Made by a program: the position numbers and the translations under genes | In this document: piece by piece, positions 6,759 to 15,443 of the stretch | Layout of the letters: every line of letters begins with the position of its first letter | Position numbering within the stretch: position 1 is the stretch's first letter | Notes under the pieces: generated by a model | The model's database searches: none | What the model saw: the letters and a program-made list of their open reading frames with translations, nothing else | What the model was told of the DNA's origin: nothing | From: Bacillota bacterium | Lineage (GTDB): Bacteria > Bacillota > SHA-98 > UBA4971 | Direction: 5' to 3' | Assembly: GCA_012841305.1 (NCBI GenBank) | Contig: DUVA01000111.1 | Coordinates: 1-43,532 of the forward strand | DNA: 43,532 nucleotides

Positions 6759-8432
6759 ATGGCTGGTGGCAAGTGCACGGAGAAGGGAATGGCTCTTCTC
6801 TCCGTCCTCTTTATCGTTGTTCTTATAACAATGGCGGTTGTAGCTTCAGCGGCATTGGTTGCTCGAGCCACTCAAACCGCTGTATGGTCAGGAGAAAGGA
6901 CGAGAGGTTTATATGCGGCTGAGGCAGGCCTTAACCATTGGCTTTATCAAATGACTTTGGCCTCCCAAGAGGGTATGAATACTCCAGAATTGCTGGCCCT
7001 CACGGTGACGGGTGAAGCTAACGGAATGCCGTATGTGGCTAGAATAGCTGAGACAGATTCCGAGAACAGCACATATCGCTTGGTGTCTGAAGCAAGCACA
7101 AGGGAACGTCCGGTCAAAGTATCTCTCCTGCTCGGACAAGCATCTGACGCTTGGAGACATGTGGTGTATTCAACTATGCACCACAAAAATGTCATAAAAG
7201 AACTGACTAAGAATGGGTATGCTGTTAATGACGCCGGCTCACAGTGGACACCGGAGACAGGAGAATCATCGCATATTTGGATGCAAGACGGGAAATTCGC
7301 GCCTCTGCCTATTTGGGAAGAAGGAACAGAGGGATACAGGCCTAGCTTGATTTCAGGTGCCCCGGCGCAGTGGAGTCCGCCTGGACTTGAGGCAGTGCAG
7401 GTGAATCAACCAGGTGCGACAGTGGAGCTTCCCGCTACAGGGCCGGCATATTACGAGGGGAGCAAGATAGGTAAGTTGACAGGTAGTATTGACGGAGACT
7501 TATACCTTGACGATTGTGAAATCGGGGAAATAGATATTTCCGTGTCAGGGCACGTGTTCGCTGGTAATATCCGAGGCGAGAAAGGCAGCGGGAAAGGAAC
7601 CCGTATCGTCTGCCATACCTTAGGTGATGTGTATCTTGAGAACTCTTACGTATCCAGCCTGGCATCGAAGCCCGGTGGCTTAATCGGTGGTAATGTGATT
7701 TCAAAGAACTCTAAGACTTTCAGTTCTGCCCTGGGTGTAGAGCGTATCTACGGAGATATACGCGGTTCCGTGTTGATAGAGACACACTGTGTCACTGAGA
7801 GATTAGGTGATTGGTTCTCTATCGGAGACAGCGAGGTTTCAACCAACATATATGGGTCTGTGTACATTAAGGGACTAATCCACGGCAATCGGTCTACGAT
7901 CTTGAGAATTGCCGGGCCGGAAACTCCATCACCGGGTGTAACCAAGGTTCATGAAGGCGTGTTCACTCAGGACGCATGTCTCTTGGTTGACGGGGGAGTG
8001 GATGTCTGCAGTAACGAGGATAAACAATGGCCGGCCATTCTGTCGGATGGCTGGATCATCCTTAACGGTTCCGAGAAGCGGATCGATGTTACAGGGCCGG
8101 TTTATGCTCTCGCTAATAAGCAGCTGAGCAACAAACCCGGACCGTTAATCAATGAGATCCTTGAAGATCGCAGGCCTGAGCTTTGTGATAACAAGCTGGA
8201 GCAAATTCGCCATAACGCAGGGGTAATTGCATTCGGTGACGATCTTTATGGCAACAGCGCGCCCAGGGTTCAAATTACCGGTAGCATCGTTAGCCCGGCT
8301 AGAACTTTACTTGTGGGAAATGTCCATGTTGCATACGATGATAGCATTGCCCAGAACTCTCCTCCTTGGTTTACCGGGGCGGGAGGAGAATTAGCGTTGT
8401 TAGCAGGAACTTGGTCCTATTCGAGAGAGTAG
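6759..8432 (+). CDS. PilX-like type IV pilus-associated protein with beta-helix-like body
   Basis: This protein of about 557 residues starts with 'KGMALLSVLFIVVLITMAV', a PilX_N-type hydrophobic helix with a Gly-Met junction resembling a prepilin cleavage site but lacking Glu at +5. About residues 30-110 look like the pilin stalk ('YAAEAGLNHWLYQM'). The middle (about 225-440) is a run of short strands with recurring Gly-Asp/Gly-Ser turns ('GSIDGDLYLDD', 'GDVYLENS', 'GDIRGSVLIE', 'GSVYIKG'), as in beta-helix or bactofilin-like folds. The ATG at 6759 follows AAGGGGGG. Two prepilin genes follow, so it is probably a minor pilin or surface/tip component; its ligand is unknown. Confidence 0.65.
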   Translation: MAGGKCTEKGMALLSVLFIVVLITMAVVASAALVARATQTAVWSGERTRGLYAAEAGLNHWLYQMTLASQEGMNTPELLALTVTGEANGMPYVARIAETDSENSTYRLVSEASTRERPVKVSLLLGQASDAWRHVVYSTMHHKNVIKELTKNGYAVNDAGSQWTPETGESSHIWMQDGKFAPLPIWEEGTEGYRPSLISGAPAQWSPPGLEAVQVNQPGATVELPATGPAYYEGSKIGKLTGSIDGDLYLDDCEIGEIDISVSGHVFAGNIRGEKGSGKGTRIVCHTLGDVYLENSYVSSLASKPGGLIGGNVISKNSKTFSSALGVERIYGDIRGSVLIETHCVTERLGDWFSIGDSEVSTNIYGSVYIKGLIHGNRSTILRIAGPETPSPGVTKVHEGVFTQDACLLVDGGVDVCSNEDKQWPAILSDGWIILNGSEKRIDVTGPVYALANKQLSNKPGPLINEILEDRRPELCDNKLEQIRHNAGVIAFGDDLYGNSAPRVQITGSIVSPARTLLVGNVHVAYDDSIAQNSPPWFTGAGGELALLAGTWSYSRE

Positions 8433-8452
8433 AGAAAGGAAGCCAGGGAGAG

Positions 8453-8884
8453 ATGGCGCGAAAGAGACTTTGCCTCATGTCAGACGGGGGTTTTAGCTAT
8501 GTAGAAGTCCTTATTACCCTTGTCATTCTAGCGTTAGCCTTTCTTGTGTTGCTACCGGGTATCACATCACTGCTCGTTTCTGAAGCGAAGCAGGAAGTAA
8601 ACCTTTCTGCACTTGCTCTGGCAGGTGATGTTATTGAAGAAACCAAGAATCTTGACCCCGGTGATCTAGAATCGCTTGAAGGGAGCGATCCCCAGATTAC
8701 CAAGGTGGAAAAAGAGGGCAAGGAGTATTGGATAGAACGTGCTGTCGATGTGACAGTCCCCGATGACCAGGACCTCTCCTGCCGCCTGTGGCATGTGGAT
8801 GTCTGGGTTTATGATGTTAATCCGGATGTTGCGGAGGCTAAGAGCAAGTGTCACCTGGAGACATCAATTTTCACCTTTGAGTAA
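8453..8884 (+). CDS. Prepilin-like minor pilin (PilV/PulI-like)
   Basis: This 143-residue protein has a prepilin leader ending 'GG' before 'FSYVEVLITLVILALAFL': Gly at -1, Phe at +1, Glu at +5 and a long hydrophobic helix, the class III signal cut by a prepilin peptidase. The remaining roughly 100 residues are soluble, with 'LALAGDVIEETKNL' continuing the N-terminal helix. The ATG at 8453 follows a GGGAGAG ribosome site 20 bases after the previous gene; a second in-frame ATG at 8477 is possible. It resembles PilV- or PulI-type minor pilins. No peptidase, ATPase or platform gene is in the window, so the assembly machinery must be encoded elsewhere. Confidence 0.7.
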   Translation: MARKRLCLMSDGGFSYVEVLITLVILALAFLVLLPGITSLLVSEAKQEVNLSALALAGDVIEETKNLDPGDLESLEGSDPQITKVEKEGKEYWIERAVDVTVPDDQDLSCRLWHVDVWVYDVNPDVAEAKSKCHLETSIFTFE

Positions 8885-8904
8885 TACCGGATGATGGTGA
8901 TTTC

Positions 8905-9486
8905 ATGAAGATAGGCAAACAAGGCAGTCACAAGAATCTTCTTACGCGTATTGGCAACGAAGGGTTCACCTTGGTGGAAGTGCTTATTGTAATCATGGTT
9001 ATTCCGCTGATATTAGGTGTATCCTTTGGTGTTATGTCTGCTGCTCTCAGCATGTACCGGACTATTGACGCGAGATCCGGCCTGTCTTCCGCCGGAACCC
9101 ATATGCTCGAAGTAATTGGCCAGGATATCCGCGGTTTAACTAGACTGTATGACACATCGTCTGAGACCAGGCTCAACGGGTACATATACAAGCATGCTGC
9201 AGATGTTGACTATCAATTCATCCCGCCGGATTCTGACAGTCCCGGCGCGCTCACAAGAAACGGGAAAGACATAACAAGCAGCCGAGTGTCAGTGGCATCC
9301 TGCAAGTTTGACTACCTGAAGCCTGCTCAGGGAAGTGACGCCCCGAAACCACCTGAGCCTTCAGAATCCTCTGCATATGAATCTGTCCTGCCTAGTTTGG
9401 CTTCCTGTGTAAGAGTAAGGGTTACGCTGGAGTTAGGAACCTCTTCCATGACTTTCGAGTCTATCTTTCACATGAGAAATTTATAG
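8905..9486 (+). CDS. Prepilin-like minor pilin (PilW/PulJ-like)
   Basis: This 193-residue protein has a basic leader of about 19 residues and the prepilin motif 'EGFTLVEVLIVIMVIPLIL' (Gly -1, Phe +1, Glu +5). The rest continues as a helix ('LSSAGTHMLEVIGQDIRGL', typical of PilW/PulJ) and then a small strand-rich domain with a Pro/Ser-rich loop near 145-160. It lies 20 bases after the previous prepilin gene in one operon. A short terminator follows. It is probably a minor pseudopilin that works with the two preceding proteins, for instance in initiating a pilus or competence-type filament. Confidence 0.7.
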   Translation: MKIGKQGSHKNLLTRIGNEGFTLVEVLIVIMVIPLILGVSFGVMSAALSMYRTIDARSGLSSAGTHMLEVIGQDIRGLTRLYDTSSETRLNGYIYKHAADVDYQFIPPDSDSPGALTRNGKDITSSRVSVASCKFDYLKPAQGSDAPKPPEPSESSAYESVLPSLASCVRVRVTLELGTSSMTFESIFHMRNL

Positions 9487-9496
9487 GTGATTTTCT

Positions 9497-9524
9497 GGAA
9501 TAGGTGAGCGTAATTCCTTTTTTT
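9497..9524 (+). terminator. Intrinsic terminator after the pilin-like genes
   Basis: GGAAT (9497-9501) pairs with ATTCC (9513-9517) and is followed at once by seven T residues. The stem is short, so efficiency may be modest. It separates the pilin operon from the LIV importer operon. Confidence 0.5.
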
Positions 9525-9584
9525 GCTTTCTTGGAAGGATAAGCGTGTGAATTGCCGAACTATTCTTCCAAGCCTATCGCTATG

Positions 9585-9605
9585 AAGGTCAGAGAGGTTG
9601 ACCTT
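9585..9605 (+). other. Hairpin in the leader of the first HAAT operon
   Basis: AAGGTCA and TGACCTT are perfect seven-base arms around a seven-base loop, about 20 bases before the ribosome site of the binding-protein gene. An upstream inverted pair (CTTGGAAG at 9530-9537 and CTTCCAAG at 9565-9572) could form a second stem. No T-box core or known riboswitch motif is seen here. Role unknown; it may be an operator or an mRNA structure. Confidence 0.3.
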
Positions 9606-9637
9606 TAGCGAAAAGATCGGCAGGAGGTGTATGAGAA

Positions 9638-10798
9638 GTGAGAGGTTGTCGGTCGTGTTTGGCTCTGGTCTCCTTTGCACTGATTCTCGTGTTGGGGTTG
9701 GGAACGACTGTTTTGGGGGCAGGCGAGACTGCTCCGATCAAAATCGGTCTTCAGGCTCCTGTCACAGGTCAGTGGGCATATGAAGGAGAAATGGCCAGGA
9801 ACTGCGTACAGATTGTCGCAGGCGAAATCAATGGGAAAGGCGGAGTTCTCGGAGGTAGGAAGATTGAGATAGTTGTTGGTGATGACCAGTGTAGTCCTAA
9901 ACAGAGCGCTCTTGTGGCACAGCGTATGATTAGTGAGAAGGTAGTTGCTGTAATCGGAACATACGGGTCATCAGTGACTGAACCTGCTGCTACGATTTAT
10001 GAGAGACAAGGCATACTCAACATCGCTTACGGCGCAACTGCAGTTCAGCTTACTGAACACGGGTGGAAGTACTTTTTCCGCACTTGCTTCAGGGATGATC
10101 GTCAAGGTGCTTTCTTTGCCCAGTTTGTAAACGAAACTTTGAAAGTCGGAAATGTCGCGATTCTCCATGACAACACGACGTTCGGCAAGGGACTTGCAGA
10201 AGCTGCCCGTGCTTCGCTGGAGAAAGCGAACAAAGCCAAGATAGTGTTCTATGATGTCGTTACCCCGGGTGAGCGTGATTTCACCCCGATACTCACCAGG
10301 ATGCACAGGGCAAATCCGGATGTTCTCTATTTCACCGGATATTATCCGGAGGCAGGCCTCATTATCAGGCAAATGAGAGACCTGGGCAGCCAAGCCATAT
10401 TCGTAGGCGGTAATGCAGCGATAAACGATGAATTCGTTGAGATTGCAGGTAAAGATGTGGCAAAAGGCGCTCTCATGACTCAGGAGCCAATGCCCACAGA
10501 CCTTAAGTACCCTGAATCCAAAGCATTTCTAGATGAATACATTCTTCGCCATAATGCCCCACCGAGCAGTCCATGGCCTGTCTATGCAGCTGACGCCCTC
10601 AAGACAATCGCTGCAGCTATTGACGCGACAGGGTCCACTGATTCCAAAGTGCTTGCTGATTACATTCGAGACAAGATGGAAGGCCTACCGGGGATTACTG
10701 GGCCTATAGGGTTTGATGAGGTTGGAGACAGAGCAGGCGCCATATACCTGGCGTACGAAGTGACTGCAGACGGAAAGTTCCAACCATATGAACCTTAA
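9638..10798 (+). CDS. HAAT (LIV-type) ABC importer substrate-binding protein, system 1
   Basis: This 386-residue protein has an export signal at about 1-28 and a type I periplasmic binding fold of the Leu/Ile/Val-binding class: 'PIKIGLQAPVTGQWAYEG' starts lobe one, 'GGRKIEIVVGDDQCSPKQSA' is the family signature region, and 'YGSSVTEPAA' and 'DNTTFGKGLAEAAR' are ligand-pocket loops. The start is GTG at 9638 with AGGAGGT at 9622-9628; the nearby ATG at 9631 is out of frame. There is no good lipobox. LivH, LivM, LivG and LivF genes follow in order, so this is the ligand receptor of system 1. Branched-chain amino acids are the default guess, but the family also takes amides, urea and aromatic residues. 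Confidence 0.87.
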   Translation: MRGCRSCLALVSFALILVLGLGTTVLGAGETAPIKIGLQAPVTGQWAYEGEMARNCVQIVAGEINGKGGVLGGRKIEIVVGDDQCSPKQSALVAQRMISEKVVAVIGTYGSSVTEPAATIYERQGILNIAYGATAVQLTEHGWKYFFRTCFRDDRQGAFFAQFVNETLKVGNVAILHDNTTFGKGLAEAARASLEKANKAKIVFYDVVTPGERDFTPILTRMHRANPDVLYFTGYYPEAGLIIRQMRDLGSQAIFVGGNAAINDEFVEIAGKDVAKGALMTQEPMPTDLKYPESKAFLDEYILRHNAPPSSPWPVYAADALKTIAAAIDATGSTDSKVLADYIRDKMEGLPGITGPIGFDEVGDRAGAIYLAYEVTADGKFQPYEP

Positions 10799-11031
10799 GG
10801 TTCGTCAGTGATTCAACGGAGATTCGTCCTGTATTAGGAAGCGATGTCCTATCGAGCGGATGACTATCGGATGTAACTGTCTCATGCCTCGGTGAGAGTG
10901 TGTCCCAGGCTGGGTAACAGGCACAACCAGATAACTTGGTTGAGATTGGAGGTGCCTGCGTGGGGGCTTGCGGCCGTGCTGCCTAGGTACTGCCTGGGTG
11001 CTGCGTACGGCTAAGCCCCCACGCGGAGAGT
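10799..11031 (+). ncRNA. Structured intercistronic RNA between binding protein and LivH genes
   Basis: This 233-base gap can form a row of stems: CCCA/TGGG (10904-10914); a two-part stem CAGGCAC (10918-10924) with GTGCCTG (10952-10958) enclosing AACCA/TGGTT (10925-10929/10937-10941); and a ten-pair stem at 10960-10969/11013-11022 with inner GCCGT/ACGGC. The last stem ends just before the GGAGAG ribosome site of the permease gene. It does not match a riboswitch or T-box core that I know. Likely roles are 3' stabilisation of the binding-protein mRNA or control of permease translation. Confidence 0.45.
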
Positions 11032-11937
11032 ATGGCATTATTCATAGAACAGCTTGTCAACGGACTTACAGTCGGCGCAGTCTATTCTCTCGTAGCTCTC
11101 GGATATACCATGGTTTACGGTGTCATGAGGATGATTAACTTTGCACACGGGGATTTCTTCATGATTGGATCGTACCTAGGATTCACGCTGGTTAGTAGCG
11201 CGCTGCTTGGAGGAGCTATTCCGCTGTGGGCAGCTCTCATTGTTGTCGTGGTGTTGTCCATGGCAGGTGTGGCTCTTCTCGGGGTCATAGTAGAACGTGC
11301 AGCATATCGCCCTTTGAGAAGATCAAGCCGGCTTACTGCAGTCGTATCTGCCATCGGTGTATCGATCTTTCTGCAAAACGCGGTAATGCTAATCTGGGGC
11401 CCGCGCTACCGAGCGTACCCTCCGTGGTCTGTTCCCAGTATAACCTGGCAGGTAGGAGGCATCTACATAAACTTCATGCAGGTGCTGATCCTGGCTGTCT
11501 CCTTCGGCCTTATGGTCGCTTTATACCTTTTTGTCCAGCGCACAACGGTAGGTGCAGCGATTAGGGCAACTGCCATTGATCACGATACTGCCAGACTTAT
11601 GGGGATAGACGTTGATCAGATAATCCGTCTGATTTTTCTAATCGGGCCTGCTTTGGGTGCTGCAGCCGGTGTATTGCTGGGGCTGTATTACAGGCAAATC
11701 CACTTTACTGTAGGGTGGACTTACGGGCTCAAGGCATTTACTGCTGCTATTATGGGTGGAATCGGGAATATTCCAGGGGCCATGGTCGGAGGACTTCTCC
11801 TGGGTATTCTGGAAATGCTTGGCGCAGGTTATATCTCCTCCGCTTGGAAGGACGTGTTTGTGTTCCTCATTCTCATATTGCTACTCATGTTCCGCCCCAC
11901 AGGGCTTCTCGGGGAACGCATCGCGGAAAAGGTTTAA
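11032..11937 (+). CDS. HAAT ABC importer permease, LivH family, system 1
   Basis: This 301-residue membrane protein has about eight hydrophobic segments and the LivH hallmarks: 'NGLTVGAVYSLVALGYTMVYG' at the start, 'INFAHGDFFMIG', and 'GLKAFTAAIMGGIGNIPGAM' as the cytoplasmic loop that contacts the ATPases (EAA-like). It forms one half of the translocation channel with LivM. The ATG at 11032 follows GCGGAGAG, immediately after the strong stem of the intercistronic region. The next gene starts 12 bases downstream. Confidence 0.9.
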   Translation: MALFIEQLVNGLTVGAVYSLVALGYTMVYGVMRMINFAHGDFFMIGSYLGFTLVSSALLGGAIPLWAALIVVVVLSMAGVALLGVIVERAAYRPLRRSSRLTAVVSAIGVSIFLQNAVMLIWGPRYRAYPPWSVPSITWQVGGIYINFMQVLILAVSFGLMVALYLFVQRTTVGAAIRATAIDHDTARLMGIDVDQIIRLIFLIGPALGAAAGVLLGLYYRQIHFTVGWTYGLKAFTAAIMGGIGNIPGAMVGGLLLGILEMLGAGYISSAWKDVFVFLILILLLMFRPTGLLGERIAEKV

Positions 11938-11949
11938 GAGGGAGGGGGT

Positions 11950-12966
11950 ATGAGAATGGCTGGAAGAGTCGAACGAGCAAACTCTGCAAGTAGGTTGGGG
12001 ACGCCTCTTCCCTTGGTTGGGAGTTATCTTTCAAAATGGGGGCTCCCTGTGATTATCGGTATCGGGATTATCTTTCCGCATGTTGCAGGTAACTACTGGA
12101 TAGATGTGGCTGTATTCTGGGGGATTTACGTGCTCTTGGGCTTGAGTCTGAATATTATCGTCGGTGAAGTCGGGCTCTTTAACATGGGGCACTCTGCATT
12201 CTTCGCTATCGGTGCTTATACGACAGCTATCCTAAGTGAGCGATTCGGAGTGTCGCTTTGGCTGTTGCTCCCGCTAAGCGGTCTTGCAGCAGGTGTTGCA
12301 GGATACATACTTGCCAAACCCATCATCCATCTTCGCGGGGATTATCTGCTTATAGTCACAATAGGACTCAATGAGATAATTCGAATTACTCTGCTCAATA
12401 ACCCATTGGGACTGACAGGCGGTCCCAACGGCATTATTATGCTGGATCAGTTTCGCATATTCGGTCATGCGATAGAGCGTCCTATGGATTTCTACTACTT
12501 GGTTTGGGCCTTTGTCGCAATAACCGTGTTTGTCCTGATCCGCATTCAGAGATCACGGATAGGCCGTTGCTGGAATTACGTCCGCGAGGATGAGATCGCT
12601 GCCCAGGCCATGGGAATTGACACTCGCTGGGCAAAACTCATAGCCTTCACTCTCGGGGCTGCTATTGCAGGAGCGACTGGGACTGTTTTTGCCGCGAAGC
12701 TTGTAGTGATATCTCCTGAGAGTTTCACTTTCATGGAATCAGTGATTCTCTTCTGTATAGTTATTCTTGGCGGGATGGGATCCATTCCCGGAGTCATCTT
12801 GGGTTCAGCCGGGATGATGGTTTTGCCTGAACTCCTCAGGAATTTCGCCCAGTTCCGTATGCTCTTCTTCGGCCTTGCTTTGGTGCTCATGATGATCTTC
12901 CGTCCGCAAGGCCTGTGGCCCAGCAGACGCTGGACGACAATCCTTAGAGAGGGGGAGGGCGAATGA
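11950..12966 (+). CDS. HAAT ABC importer permease, LivM family, system 1
   Basis: This 338-residue permease has about nine or ten hydrophobic segments after a basic N-terminal stretch of about 28 residues. Family marks are 'LSLNIIVGEVGLFNMGHSAF', 'LRGDYLLIVTIGLNEIIRI', 'LTGGPNGI' and 'VREDEIAAQAMGID', the last being the ATPase-contact loop. It pairs with LivH. A GGGAGGGGG ribosome site precedes the ATG at 11950; a second ATG two codons on is equally usable. Its stop overlaps the start of livG, indicating coupled translation. Confidence 0.9.
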   Translation: MRMAGRVERANSASRLGTPLPLVGSYLSKWGLPVIIGIGIIFPHVAGNYWIDVAVFWGIYVLLGLSLNIIVGEVGLFNMGHSAFFAIGAYTTAILSERFGVSLWLLLPLSGLAAGVAGYILAKPIIHLRGDYLLIVTIGLNEIIRITLLNNPLGLTGGPNGIIMLDQFRIFGHAIERPMDFYYLVWAFVAITVFVLIRIQRSRIGRCWNYVREDEIAAQAMGIDTRWAKLIAFTLGAAIAGATGTVFAAKLVVISPESFTFMESVILFCIVILGGMGSIPGVILGSAGMMVLPELLRNFAQFRMLFFGLALVLMMIFRPQGLWPSRRWTTILREGEGE

Positions 12967-13799
12967 GAGCGGAAGAACAAGTCCTGCTCAAACTCAACAA
13001 GCTAACCAAGAACTTCGGTGGGCTGAAAGCGGTTGATGTGTTTGATCTGGATGTGGCTTCAGGCAGCATCACCAGCCTCATCGGTCCTAACGGGGCAGGG
13101 AAGACAACCGTCTTCAATCTGATAACCGGTATTTATCGCCCGGAGGCAGGCAGTATAGAATTCGACGGCCGGGAGTTAATAGGCAGGCAGCCACACCAGG
13201 TGGCGAAAGCGGGGATCGCCCGCACATTTCAAACCCTCAGGCTCTTTGAAAACCTGACTTGTTTTGAGAATGTATTGTCCGGACAGCATTGTCGCACCTG
13301 CTCAGGGATAATAAGCTCAGTCTTGGGAACCTCTGCTCAAAGACGTGAAGAAGCTGAGGTAAGGGGCGAGGCTGAGCGTTGCTTGAAGCTTGTGGACATG
13401 TGGGATTTCAGAGACGAACTGGCCAGGAACCTCCCATACGGGTATAGGCGGCGCCTGGAGATAGCCCGGGCATTGGCTACCCAGCCTCATCTGCTTGTCC
13501 TCGATGAACCTGCAGGCGGACTCAATGAGAAGGAGTCAGCTGACCTTATGGAGCTGATCCAAGGGATTAGAGACTCCGGGATCACGATTTTCCTTATTGA
13601 ACACGATATGCAGGTAGTAATGGGGATTTCAGATTGGGTGGCGGTTATGGATAACGGCCGGAAGATAAGCGAAGGCACACCTTATGATGTGCAGCATGAT
13701 GCGCGGGTGATTGAAGCTTATCTTGGGACTGACGACGATGATGACTTCTACTCTAAAGCAAGCGCCGGTGAGGAGTGGGAGGGGGAGGGGCGTACATGA
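12963..13799 (+). CDS. HAAT ABC importer ATPase, LivG family, system 1
   Basis: This 278-residue ABC ATPase has Walker A 'GPNGAGKTT', a Q-loop region 'GIARTFQTLRLFENLT', a signature line 'LPYGYRRRLEIARAL' in the LivG form, Walker B 'LLVLDEPAGG' and the switch histidine in 'LIEHDM'. 'GLNEKES' after Walker B is typical of LivG. The C-terminus is an unusually acidic tail with five successive Asp residues. The ATG overlaps the livM stop codon. It powers system 1 as a heterodimer with LivF. Confidence 0.9.
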   Translation: MRAEEQVLLKLNKLTKNFGGLKAVDVFDLDVASGSITSLIGPNGAGKTTVFNLITGIYRPEAGSIEFDGRELIGRQPHQVAKAGIARTFQTLRLFENLTCFENVLSGQHCRTCSGIISSVLGTSAQRREEAEVRGEAERCLKLVDMWDFRDELARNLPYGYRRRLEIARALATQPHLLVLDEPAGGLNEKESADLMELIQGIRDSGITIFLIEHDMQVVMGISDWVAVMDNGRKISEGTPYDVQHDARVIEAYLGTDDDDDFYSKASAGEEWEGEGRT

Positions 13800-14530
13800 G
13801 TCTGCTTGAGCTTGGTGATGTGCATATAGCTTACGGAAATGTCAAGGCAGTCAAAGGAATTGACCTTGTAGTAAACGACGGCGAGATCGTGACTCTTCTC
13901 GGCGCCAACGGGGCGGGAAAAACCACTACGCTGCGGGCCATATCAGGCCTTCTCAGGCTGCAGTCAGGGGTTATCAGATTCGGTGAGCACGAGCTCCAGG
14001 CGATGCCTGCCCATAAGATTGTTGAGCTGGGTATCTGCCATGTCCCTGAAGGACGAAGAGTCTTCGGGACATTGACTGTGGAAGAGAATTTGAATCTCGG
14101 CGCCTATAAATACCGCAATGATTCCGGCCGTGTCCAGTTAGGTCGAGAACGCGTCTATCAGTTGTTTCCTCGACTCGAGGAACGACAGAGGCAACTGGCG
14201 GGCACGCTCTCCGGCGGTGAGCAGCAGATGCTGGCGATTGGGCGAGGACTGATGTCAGACCCCAGAGTGCTTCTCCTTGACGAACCGTCCTTAGGACTTG
14301 CTCCTAAACTGGTTCAGGAGATATTTCGGACAATCTGTGAAATCAACAGGCAGGGAGTGACTATTCTCCTTGTTGAACAGAATGCCCGCATTGCGCTGAG
14401 AGTGGCTGAGAGAGCCTATGTGCTTGAGACCGGACGGATCGCGCTCAGCGGTGAGTCTTTGGAGCTTAGGCGCGATCCCAGGGTGCAACAGGCATACCTC
14501 GGAGTCAAAGAGGCGGCAGGCCTCTCATGA
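13796..14530 (+). CDS. HAAT ABC importer ATPase, LivF family, system 1
   Basis: This 244-residue ABC ATPase has Walker A 'GANGAGKTT', the LivF-type 'GICHVPEGRRVFGTLTVEEN' Q-loop region, signature 'LSGGEQQMLAIGRGL', Walker B 'VLLLDEPSLGLAP' and switch region 'LLVEQN'. The start at 13796 is chosen because GGAGGGG lies before it and its ATGA overlaps the livG stop; an upstream GTG-type frame at 13775 is inside livG and less likely. It completes system 1 in the order binding protein, H, M, G, F. Confidence 0.9.
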   Translation: MSLLELGDVHIAYGNVKAVKGIDLVVNDGEIVTLLGANGAGKTTTLRAISGLLRLQSGVIRFGEHELQAMPAHKIVELGICHVPEGRRVFGTLTVEENLNLGAYKYRNDSGRVQLGRERVYQLFPRLEERQRQLAGTLSGGEQQMLAIGRGLMSDPRVLLLDEPSLGLAPKLVQEIFRTICEINRQGVTILLVEQNARIALRVAERAYVLETGRIALSGESLELRRDPRVQQAYLGVKEAAGLS

Positions 14531-14537
14531 GGCCTGC
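14516..14537 (+). terminator. Hairpin at the end of the system 1 operon
   Basis: GCAGGCCTC and GAGGCCTGC are perfect nine-base arms around a four-base loop and contain the livF stop codon. The following bases are pyrimidine-rich but have no T run, so it may be a transcript-stabilising end or an inefficient terminator. Confidence 0.45.
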
Positions 14538-14629
14538 GCCTATCCTCCCTCTGCTTCTTACGCGATCTTCATCCGCCCCTTATCGCAACTGCATACCGGC
14601 AGAAGTGGTGGTACCCAGCTCAACTCAGT

Positions 14630-14658
14630 TTGACGCGGATAACCTATGAGAGTAGTAT
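14630..14658 (+). promoter_or_regulatory. Sigma-A type promoter of the fetAB-like genes
   Basis: TTGACG (14630-14635) and TAGTAT (14653-14658) are separated by exactly 17 bases. Transcription would begin near 14665, downstream of the ATG at 14646, which supports the TTG at 14706 as the real start. The same TAGTAT -10 recurs before the T-box leader at 16434. Confidence 0.6.
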
Positions 14659-14705
14659 TGGGGGTACCGGATTTATTCTTGCCGAAGGCGTGGAGGTGCG
14701 AAGGC

Positions 14706-15443
14706 TTGGCTAAGATCGAGTTCTTGAACGTTACGAAAACCCGATCAATTGACGGTGAAATGCGTAGCGTTTTGGATGACGTATCAGTTGCTGTAGAAGA
14801 AGGAACTATACTTGCAATCGGCGGCCCATCCGGCGCAGGCAAGTCTACCATGCTAAGACTAGCCAATAGACTTGAAAGCGCAACTTCCGGGAGAGTGCTC
14901 TTAGATGGAGTGGATATTTCCACGATAGACCCTGTTAGGCTAAGACGCAAGGTAGGGATGGTGTTTCAGCTCCCGAGCCTGTTCCCGCTAACTATCCAAG
15001 AGAATCTCACATATGGACCGGAACTTCGAGGGGTGGAGCCGTCTTCCCTCCACGACAAGGTAAGAGAGATGCTGGATATGGTGGATTTGCCTGACCTTAG
15101 TCCAGGGAGGCAGGCAGGTGAGCTCTCTGTCGGCCAGCAGCAGAGGGTAGCCATTGCGCGGACTCTCATGAATGAGCCTGAGGTTCTTCTTATGGATGAG
15201 CCTACATCCGCTTTGGATCCTGCCACTGCGAAATCCATTTTGGAGCTTGTCTGTGATATAAGGTCGAGGTATGGGATAACAGTGCTCTTCGTAAGCCACA
15301 GTCTTGAGCATTCCAGGCTTGTAGGAGACAGGTTTCTCCTTATTGTAGATGGGAAAGTTGTGGAAGAAAGCGATATTGAGGCATTCTTTCGAGGGCCTCA
15401 AACTGAACTCGGCCGCAAGTTTCTTGCAGGGGAGTTGAAATAG
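14706..15443 (+). CDS. fetA: ABC exporter ATPase, FetA (YbbL) like
   Basis: This 245-residue ABC ATPase has Walker A 'GPSGAGKST', Q-loop 'GMVFQLPSLFP', signature 'LSVGQQQRVAIARTL', Walker B 'VLLMDEPTSALDP' and switch 'FVSHSLEHS'. Similarity to FetA rests on its size and on being directly followed by a UPF0014/FetB permease gene. In E. coli FetAB is linked to iron export and peroxide resistance; the metal here is not proven. TTG at 14706 is chosen because GGAGGTG (14692-14698) is seven bases upstream and a promoter covers the earlier ATG. The stop lies against the fetB ATG. Confidence 0.75.
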   Translation: MAKIEFLNVTKTRSIDGEMRSVLDDVSVAVEEGTILAIGGPSGAGKSTMLRLANRLESATSGRVLLDGVDISTIDPVRLRRKVGMVFQLPSLFPLTIQENLTYGPELRGVEPSSLHDKVREMLDMVDLPDLSPGRQAGELSVGQQQRVAIARTLMNEPEVLLMDEPTSALDPATAKSILELVCDIRSRYGITVLFVSHSLEHSRLVGDRFLLIVDGKVVEESDIEAFFRGPQTELGRKFLAGELK

